From the NCBI GenBank assembly GCA_016748015.1, contig JAAOMT010000512.1, positions 1,675,598 through 1,739,597 on the forward strand: a stretch of DNA of 64,000 nucleotides, given 5' to 3'. This DNA is from Geosiphon pyriformis (lineage: Eukaryota; Glomeromycota; Glomeromycetes; Archaeosporales; Geosiphonaceae). Position numbers and translations under genes: made by a program. Shown one piece after another: positions 57,326-64,000 of this stretch. The first letter of the stretch is position 1; each line of letters starts with the position of its first letter. The notes beneath the pieces are model-generated. The model worked only from the letters and a program-made list of their open reading frames with translations. It was not told the origin of the DNA and made no database searches.

Positions 57326-58540
57326 TTGTTTAAGGAGAAATTATCTCATAAAGAACAAAACAACATAAAACAGCAATCAAAATATTTCATCAATCACCAA
57401 AATATACTTTACCAAAAAAACAGAAGAAATTCAGACCAATTAATCAGAGTAATTACAGAATCAGAAAAAGAAACAATATTGTTCAACATGCATTCAAATC
57501 CAACAGTAGGATATTTTCACAAAGAAGCAACCATGGAAAGAACCAGAAAAAGATACTATTGGCCATCAATGTATCCAGATATTATCCAGTATGTTTAAAA
57601 CTGTGATGCTTGTCAAAGAAGAGAAGAAACAAAACCCAGTAAACCATTGAGACCAATCAAAATGGGACAACTATTTGATCACATTGGAATTGACTTAGTT
57701 AAACCATTAACAATCACCAACAAAGGCAACAGATATATCACAGTAGCCATAGACTATCTCACTAAATAGTCAGAAGCAAAAGCCATTCAAAGAGCAGATG
57801 CAGAATCCATTGCCAAATTCATTTATCAAGATTTGATTTGTCAACATGAATGTCCAAAAAAACTATTATCAGATCAAAGAACTCACTTTGTGAACAGAAC
57901 ATTAGCAGAATTAAGTCAGAGCTTTGGAATCAAAAGACCATTATCATCATCATACCATCCACAAACAAATAGGTTAATTGAGAGATTTAACAGAATATTG
58001 TGTGAAGCAATTGCCAAGATCAGTTAAAAAACCAAGATGAATGAAATTTGTTTATATTATCAGTATTATTTGCTTATTGGACAATGAGACAAGATACTAC
58101 ACAAGCAACACCATTTGAATTAGTATATAGTAGAATAGCAACATTACCAGTTGAGATAGAAGTCACCACTTATCCAACAAAACCAATAACTGAAGACAAT
58201 TTTCAGAAAACATTGCTAAAAAGAACATATGACTTAATAAAAACATTAGAAAATAAACACTGAAGAGCAGCTGATAACATCCAGAAATCATAAGAAAAAC
58301 AAAAAGAAAGACATGATAATCAATTACCAGACAAACCAATTAAATTTAAAATTAAAGACAAAGTATTTTTACATTGTACCAAAATGAAAAAACAATGGAG
58401 TGGAAAATTTGACCCCAAATGGGATGAACCATTTCACATAGAAAAAATTCTTGAAAATGGAGCTTATAAATTAAAATGGGACAACAAAATCTTAGCCAAA
58501 GCAGCACATAGTAATTAACTGAAACCATATTACCAAATAG
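57326..58540 (+). pseudogene. Integrase of Gypsy-B with complete DDE triad (broken by stops)
   Basis: The HHCC region (HSNPTVGYFHKEAT... CDACQRR, about 57490-57620) is followed by the catalytic residues. The first is Asp in GIDLVK (about 57690), the second Asp in LLSDQRTHF (about 57863), and Glu in RLIERFN after exactly 35 residues (about 57974). A C-terminal SH3-like tail follows (LKPYYQIASS, about 58518-58550). Stops occur at 57596, 57767 and 58024, and there is a frame change near 58030. It shows what Gypsy-A lost. Confidence 0.85.
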
Positions 58541-58957
58541 CATCATCATTTACCAATAATATTTTATAATTAGGAGTACAATGAATACTAGTCCAACCAG
58601 ATGAAATTCCACAAGATCTGGAACCAATCATAATCATTGAACCAAACACATAAAATCAAACAATAAAAGAGTATATAAAAACACAGTACATGTGACAAAA
58701 GCAACCAAGAAAATGGAAATACCAGATCATATTCACACCATAGCTCAACAATTATTTTAGGCATTGTTACCAGTAAAATTTTAGCTAGTAATTAGCATAA
58801 AATTACTCTTATAATCTCTATAATTAATTAGTATATTAATATCATTTCAAATTATCATTTATTATTTAATCAATTATCACATATTACAATTCAATTAAAA
58901 TAATCTAATTAGTATAACAGAAAGTAGGATGATCAAATTACACAATACTCTGAACTT
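58541..58957. other. 3' end region of Gypsy-B and spacer
   Basis: A short coding-like tail rich in Pro/Ile/Glu (EIPQDLEPIIIIEPNT) runs to about 58650, then increasingly AT-rich sequence. TAGCTCAACAATTATTTTAGGCATTGTTACC near 58741-58775 resembles the pre-LTR region of A and C but lacks a good polypurine tract, and what follows does not match the Gypsy-B 5' LTR. I therefore call no 3' LTR. Confidence 0.5.
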
Positions 58958-59732
58958 TGTAACATTCTAAAATTCGCCGAAATTTACAGAAATTCGCCGA
59001 AATTATGAATAGTTCACCCAAATTCATCAATAGTTCAGCAAAATAACTTGTAGTTCATCAAAATGTATCTTTAGTTTGCCGAAATTTGAGCAAAGAGAAA
59101 AAGTGCAAGTTCATAGACTAGTACTATAACAAGTTGTATAAAAAAAGAGCTTTTCTCTTCAAGAAAATGTATCTTACTTTAGATTTTATCACTAGAACTA
59201 TTCCTATACACACAAAAAAAAATAAATATCAAATAATTTGAAAAACCAAATTTTTTAATTATTGCACTTGGAAAATCCCCAAAACCCAACTAACGTTTTG
59301 AAATTGATTAGTTACTAATTTTAGTAAACTGTTAGTGACTCCAGGCCTGGATAGAAAACGTTTCCCTTGACAGAATGCAATTTCTTTTACATTTCTTTTA
59401 TTTTTTTTATTTTCTTACTGTAATCATTAGGGTAGCCTACAGACAAGATTTCTGTAGAAGAGTTGACTTTCACAGCAAAGTAACTACACATTTTAGTAAG
59501 CTTCCAAATGAGCAATTCCTGGAAAAGAGTTGGCATTTACTACAACATAACTATACAAAGTAACTGGCATGGAATTGGCTATTCCACTTATAAGCCCAGC
59601 AGTTCAAATTATAGGAGATAATTTGAAGATAAATTCAGTTATTGGAGGTTCAACTACTTTTAGAAAACGTGAATTTGCAACCAACAGACATTTACAATAT
59701 TCAAGAAAAGAGACCAAAAACCTCTGGTAATA
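58958..59732 (+). repeat. 5' LTR of Gypsy-D
   Basis: About 775 bp from TGTAACATTC to GGTAATA (mutated TAACA), directly before a PBS. U3 has about six ~20-bp degenerate repeats (TTCGCCGAAATT / TAGTTCATCAAAAT, 58972-59085) and a TATA-like GTATAAAAAA (59135-59144). The left end is less certain because the partner LTR is outside the window. Confidence 0.7.
58972..59085 (+). repeat. About six ~20-bp repeats in U3 of LTR D
   Basis: Units start near 58972, 58990, 59010, 59031, 59050 and 59070, with cores such as TTCGCCGAAATT, TTCACCCAAATT and TTTGCCGAAATT. The variants look like decay of one TTCGCCGAAAT unit, largely through C-to-T and G-to-A. The position upstream of the TATA-like box parallels the arrays in LTRs A, B and C. 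Confidence 0.75.
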
Positions 59733-59750
59733 TTTGGTGCTCTCCCACAG
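59733..59750 (+). promoter_or_regulatory. Primer-binding site of Gypsy-D
   Basis: TTTGGTGCTCTCCCACAG directly follows the LTR. Its first bases match the PBS of B and C, but it diverges after TGGTGCT, which suggests a different primer tRNA with the same AGCACCA end. Confidence 0.7.
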
Positions 59751-59756
59751 AAATAA

Positions 59757-61240
59757 CACAGCAACAACAAATTCAAAGTAACAACCACACCAGACACAAC
59801 AACTCTAAAGTATCATCAGTCAATTTACACCCACTGCAAGCAAAGATTTAACATCCCAGACGGAATTGAAGTTGTCAAGAAATCAGTATACCAATATATT
59901 AAAAATTGCATCAACAATTATTTTTTTGGAAATTACAACATTTTAGAAATTAGAAGCAACCTCTACAATAATCTAGTGCACTATTCACAATTGGGAACTG
60001 AAAACCTTAACAGTGAAACACTTGCCACCTACTTTCAAGAACTCAATTACAACATTATCAAATATTGTGAAGAAAAATACCCAGTACAGTCTAAATATTC
60101 TCTTAACTTTAAATTAGAAACAGAGACAAGAAACAAAGGCAAACAAAAAGTGAAACAATACTCAAGAACTACTTCAAACACTCCAATACTACCAAAGACA
60201 ACTGCCAAACACTTGCAAACATCTAAACAAGGAACTAGTGTCAAATTGCCACTTTTTATTACACCATTTCCAATTTCACTTGTTCAATCACAAACACCAA
60301 ATTCACCACTTAACTGTTTCTCCAGACCAGAAGATTTTCAGTCACCTAGAAATCCTACTCAACAACAGGAACCAATATTAACAAGTGCCAATATCATTGA
60401 TTACTTACAGGAAAACAAAAGTAATCATTCAGAAAGCTTGAAAAGTAAAAAAACTGAATTAGAACCAGAAGAAGCCACAAAAAATGAAGAAGAAATGACA
60501 ACTGCTTATATTGCAAAGATTCCAGAATTCACTGGTAAAGATAATGATACCAGTCTTCAAGAATGGCTTGACAAAGTTCAAAAAGCAGAAGATGCAAATG
60601 GTTGGAATGCAGCAAGAATGCTCAAAGCAATTCCATACTTTCTCCAAGGAACTGTAGGAAAATGGTTTGAAAATTTAAAAGAACCATTTGAAAACTGGCA
60701 AGCATTCAAAGATGCTTTTCTACAACAATTTACTGACAACAATACCTCTATCACTCTCAGAAACTGCTTTCACAATATCAAACAAGAAACATCTGAAACT
60801 GTTATGACCTATCTTGGAAGATTTAACAAACTTCTCAGACAAATCCGACAATTGGAAACCAATAACTACTATTTTGATGCTCAAATTCTGGATAAGTTTA
60901 TAGCAGAGTTAAAAGACAAACTGATTAAGAAAGTTCATCTACATGCTCCAGCAGACTTAGCAACTGCTATTAGACATGTAAAAAGCTATGAAATGGCAAT
61001 AGAAAAAGCAAATCACACCAAGTTTGTAAATTTTGTAATTGGAGAAACCAGCTCAGCAGCTGAAAAAAAAATAGACCAACTCACAAAAAAGGTTGAAAGC
61101 TACTTCACAAACCAACAACAACAGCAACAACAACCACAAAGATATCAACCCCCACAATAATGCAACCAAAACAATTTTGGATCACCATCCAACAATCAAT
61201 CTTAAAATTGTTATTATTGTGGAATTTCAGAATACTGAAA
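59757..61240 (+). pseudogene. gag: Gag of Gypsy-D
   Basis: The frame is open from 59757 to 61160 with no stop, but I see no in-frame ATG before about 60495, so the start was probably mutated. A Lys/Thr/Pro-rich N-terminal region leads into the Gag core (MTTAYIAKIPEFTGKDN, FLQGTVGKWFENL, TYLGRFNKLLRQIR, about 60495-61060). A poly-Gln stretch ends in TAA 61158-61160. The knuckle follows in frame as CYYCGISEY-stop-KRDC (about 61210-61250): the His is Tyr (CAT to TAT) and a Trp is a stop (TGG to TGA). Confidence 0.85.
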
Positions 61241-61478
61241 ACGAGATTGTAGGAAATTACAAAGAGACTAACAAAACAGGAGTAATCAACATTATTCTTT
61301 ATCACAACAATCTTATTACCAATCTCCACCACCAATCTATTATTTACCAAGACCACAAAATCAAAACAGTTACTATCCACCAGCTTTACAACCAATATAG
61401 CAACAATATCAGCAACCTTTACCAATTCAGCTATATCAAACACCACCCACTTAACAATATTAAGTACCAGCAAGAAAA

Positions 61479-62180
61479 TTGGTTCAACATAACCAATTTA
61501 CACACCAAAATCAATTACAGAGTAACAACAACAGAATCAATCCAAATAACCAGTTGGTTCCCCAAAATTCTGGTCAGCAAAAACCCAATCACTATCACAC
61601 TCAACCCAGTTATCTTACAATACCAGAGGAATCGGATTTTCAACAAACTGCACTTTCTGAAGGTAAAGTTGCAGCACCAAAATCAAACCCTTCCAACCAC
61701 ACTATTCCACCAGCTCAAATTGCCCAAAATGCCAATCTGTCAGATATATTTCCATTTGAATTTGAAGTAAATGAATCACCATTTCTGCTTAGTAATGCAG
61801 CAGTCAATGAACAGAAAACAATTACTGCTATATATACAGAAGCTATAGTAGAAGAAAAACCCATTCGCTTAATCTTAGATAGTGGATCAGCTGGAAGTAT
61901 CATTACTTACCAGCTGATGGAACAACTCAAATGAAACGTAGACAGACCAGCTCAAACAATTATTGTCACAGCTAATGGTATGAAAAAAACTTCAGTAGGA
62001 GAAATTGATGATTTCTTCTTTACAATTGATAGAATCACCATTCCAGTTAAAGTTCTTGTTATGGATGCACTCCAATACCAAGCTCTAGTCAGAAATGATT
62101 GGCTTCTCAAGGCCAATGCAAACCTGAACTGAAAAACTCAAGAACTTAAAATCTTATACTAAAGACAATATACCATAGTA
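61479..62180 (+). pseudogene. Aspartic protease of Gypsy-D
   Basis: Same frame as Gag. A Gln/Asn/Pro-rich linker precedes SDIFPFEFEVNES and the active site LILDSGSAGSII (Asp codon at 61878). TGA at 61932 replaces a residue in the second half, and the QYQALVRNDWL end (about 62080-62105) is followed by further stops. The catalytic motif itself is intact. Confidence 0.85.
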
Positions 62181-62379
62181 CTTGCAATCTGTGGTACTTT
62201 TAACAAACAATCAGAAAAAGTTCTAGTATTTGAATTTGAAAAAGAGAAGGAAATGCCACTCACTGAAACCTACATGGCTCTTGGATCACCATTCAATTGG
62301 GCTGAGGAAACAAAACAAGAGATTTTTGAAGAATCAAGAAGATAGAAGAAAGTTAGATATTCCACACCAGAACCATGAA

Positions 62380-63010
62380 AAGAACCACCATATATTCCAC
62401 TAAAATGCAAAGATTGCAAAAAGAAGCTTTCATCTATGGGAGTCTGTATTTCTCCAGAAGAGAAATACAAAATTCGCACTTGTTACTTTTGCAAAGCATG
62501 CCATAGAGAACGATTTGGATCTCCAAAAAGAAGTGAAAAATGGGACAAAACTCTTTGTCTTACTTGTGGAGAAAGACTACCAGAAGAATGCAATTGGATT
62601 GATGTAGCAATGAGAGAAGGAGTATGTGGTCAGACCTGTCAATATGCTCTATCAATTTCGGAAAAAGTCAGAAGAGGAACACCATTTGATGCAGCATACA
62701 ACAGTGCTTTCAATAAACTTTACCACTACCCTCATGATACTGAAATGATTTTTGACTTAGCAATAGCATTGATCAATAGAACCACCCAAGAAGATGTTCA
62801 CCAAATGAAAGAAGTTGAATACATTGAGTATACCATGGAATTAGCTGGATTTGATTATAAAGATAAAGTAAAAATCTACTACCAAATTGCAAACCATACA
62901 TATCCGACCAAAGAAGCTCAAATTCAATGATTAGAGCAAATGAACATTTAATTGTGTGAAGAATGTGTTATGTCTTGTGATGACCAATGGTGTTTAGAAT
63001 GTTATGCTCT
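62380..63010 (+). pseudogene. Cys-rich module of Gypsy-D
   Basis: The best-preserved copy of the module, open from 62436 to 62930. KCKDCKKKLSSMGVC (about 62404), CYFCKACHRERFG (about 62478), LCLTCGERLPEEC (about 62557) and GVCGQTCQY (about 62623). A helical-looking linker follows, with stops at 62928 and 62949. The second cluster LCEECVMSCDDQWCLEC (C-x2-C-x3-C-x4-C-x2-C) lies at about 62952-63005. The layout is shared with Gypsy-A and Gypsy-B. Likely a double zinc-binding unit (inference); function unknown. Confidence 0.8.
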
Positions 63011-63079
63011 TAGCATTCCTCCGCCAGATGAGAATAATGAAAATGAAATCGAATTTGGAGTATCTGAACTAGTAGAAAA

Positions 63080-64000
63080 ACTACCAACCACTCCCATTTA
63101 TCTTCTTGAAAAGCAACCACCTCTACAACTTAAATATTTTGACAACCATGGCCAAGGAATCAGACCAGAAAAAGCACACGAAATTGATGCTGGATATGTC
63201 CTAAGATACCCAGAAAAAGATACTTTGGTTCTTTAACCAAAGTCTTTGACAAAAATCAATCTCAAAATTGCTCTTGAAATTCTACCAGGAGCAATGATTC
63301 AAATTGCCTTCAGATCATCATTGGCAAGCAAAAGAATCAATATTAGAGAAGGAGTTATAGATGCAGGATACACTAGAGACATTACCATTATGTTACAGAA
63401 TGAGACAGACAAACCATTCAAAATTGAACATGCTGAAAAAATTGCTTAAGCAATTTACTTACTCTTAATCAACATTTCGGGTTTACAATCAGTAAACAAC
63501 AAAGAACAATTGGAAAAAAGTGAAAAAGAAACTCAAGGTTTTGGTTCAACTAGATGATTTACAGTTCCAGTAAACATAGCTCTTAATACACAAAATGAAT
63601 CTTACCAGATTCTTCAACTTCCCCAGCCAATTACCATTTCACCTTTTGGAGAACATCACGAAATTTACACTTGCTCAAAACCCACCACTACACAACAAAT
63701 CTTTGAATCCAATGAACAAATCTGTTTGAAGCATGAAATCTTAATTCCAAATGTTTATATTCCCAAGAGAATAAAAAAATTTCGAGTTACATTCTACAAC
63801 CCCAATAATTACCCTATTGTCTTATTAAACAAACTAGAGATTGGAATCATACACAGCAATATTTTTCAAGATGAAAACCCTCAAATTGTTTCTAATTTTA
63901 TCGAAATTGTAAGGCACACTCTACTTCCAAATTCAAATATTATTCCCACTACTAAAAACTACCACTTTTTGAAAGAAAAACTCTCTCAAATCAACATGAG
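63080..64000 (+). pseudogene. dUTPase and connecting domain of Gypsy-D
   Basis: dUTPase motifs: DAGYVLRY (motif 1 changed from DAGFDL), FRSSLASKR (about 63310), GVIDAGYTRDI (about 63353), KIA-stop-AIY (TAA at 63447) and QGFGSTR (about 63538). The connecting domain follows in frame to the window edge (TISPFGEHHEIYTC, IPKRIKKFRVTFYNP, LEIGIIHSN). Stops at 63234, 63447 and 63555 interrupt it. Confidence 0.82.

Larger units (their letters stand above)
49160..58800 (+). mobile_element. Gypsy-B: decayed full-coding Ty3/Gypsy element with dUTPase
   Basis: 5' LTR, PBS, Gag, knuckle, protease, Cys-rich module, dUTPase, connecting domain, RT, RNase H and integrase with tail, all plus strand. It is interrupted near its 5' end by a solo LTR of family A (50691-51563). 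It inserted into LINE-e ORF1 at 49160. No copy of its LTR was found at the right end; the boundary near 58800 is where coding-like sequence stops. Many stops and several frameshifts rule out activity. Confidence 0.85.
58958..64000 (+). mobile_element. Gypsy-D: 5' part of a dUTPase-bearing Gypsy element
   Basis: 5' LTR, PBS, Gag, knuckle, protease, Cys-rich module, dUTPase and the start of the connecting domain, running past the window edge. From about 59757 to 64000 everything is in one frame, broken only by point stops, with no frameshift. That supports a Gag-Pol single-frame design. Confidence 0.88.

Noticed and set aside
58764..58957. 3' LTR of Gypsy-B beginning at TGTTACC
   Set aside because: The bases after TGTTAC do not align with the Gypsy-B 5' LTR, and no good polypurine tract precedes it.
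61093..61770. A 225-codon frame overlapping the end of Gypsy-D Gag
   Set aside because: It is a shifted frame of the Gag-protease linker: Ile/Asn/Thr-rich by composition, with no motif. The true frame continues to the protease.

Overview
This window is a block of nested retrotransposons. I see no recognisable host gene, tRNA, rRNA, operon or CRISPR array. The DNA is AT-rich and eukaryotic in style: LTR elements with primer-binding sites and polypurine tracts, LINEs with A/T-rich tails, and long AT-rich spacers. Ty3/Gypsy elements carrying a dUTPase, together with endonuclease-RT-RNase H LINEs whose ORF1 has RRM folds, point to a fungus with a large, repeat-rich genome. My best guess is an arbuscular mycorrhizal fungus (Glomeromycotina, perhaps Gigasporaceae). 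That is inference from family resemblance, not proof.

Layout. 1-6994: Gypsy-A, the 3' part of a dUTPase-bearing Gypsy element, inserted in LINE-a (6995-11805, minus), which is also cut by a solo LTR (10775-11657). 12150-18735: LINE-b, a very decayed plus-strand copy. 19300-26175: LINE-c (plus). 26235-32930: LINE-d (minus, tail-to-tail with LINE-c). LINE-c and LINE-d are the best-preserved copies. 32931-38290: AT-rich DNA with an inverted solo LTR (33560-34332) and a decayed ORF1-like remnant. 38300-49159: LINE-e (minus), split at 39324/44433 by Gypsy-C. 49160 to about 58800: Gypsy-B, which contains another solo LTR of the Gypsy-A family. 58958-64000: Gypsy-D, running off the window.

The most notable object is Gypsy-C (39325-44432, minus strand). 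It has two LTRs, a primer-binding site, a polypurine tract and a 4-bp target duplication (CTAC), but no gag, RT or integrase was found. Between short retrotransposon ends lies an almost open reading frame for the RNA-dependent RNA polymerase of an RNA virus (palm motifs A, B and C with GDD). This looks like a retrotransposon-virus chimera made by template switching during reverse transcription and then integrated as an ordinary LTR element.

Working parts. The Gypsy elements encode Gag with a CCHC knuckle, an aspartic protease, an unusual Cys-rich module, a dUTPase, a connecting domain, RT-RNase H and integrase. In A and D, Gag through the dUTPase/connecting region (and through RT in A) lies in one reading frame. 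The LINEs have ORF1 (two RRM-like folds plus a zinc knuckle) and ORF2 (AP-endonuclease, RT, RNase H, CCHC finger), joined by an ATGA stop/start overlap. Almost all breaks are G:C to A:T transitions making stops or destroying active sites, which suggests RIP-like or methylation-linked decay. The viral insert is much less damaged.
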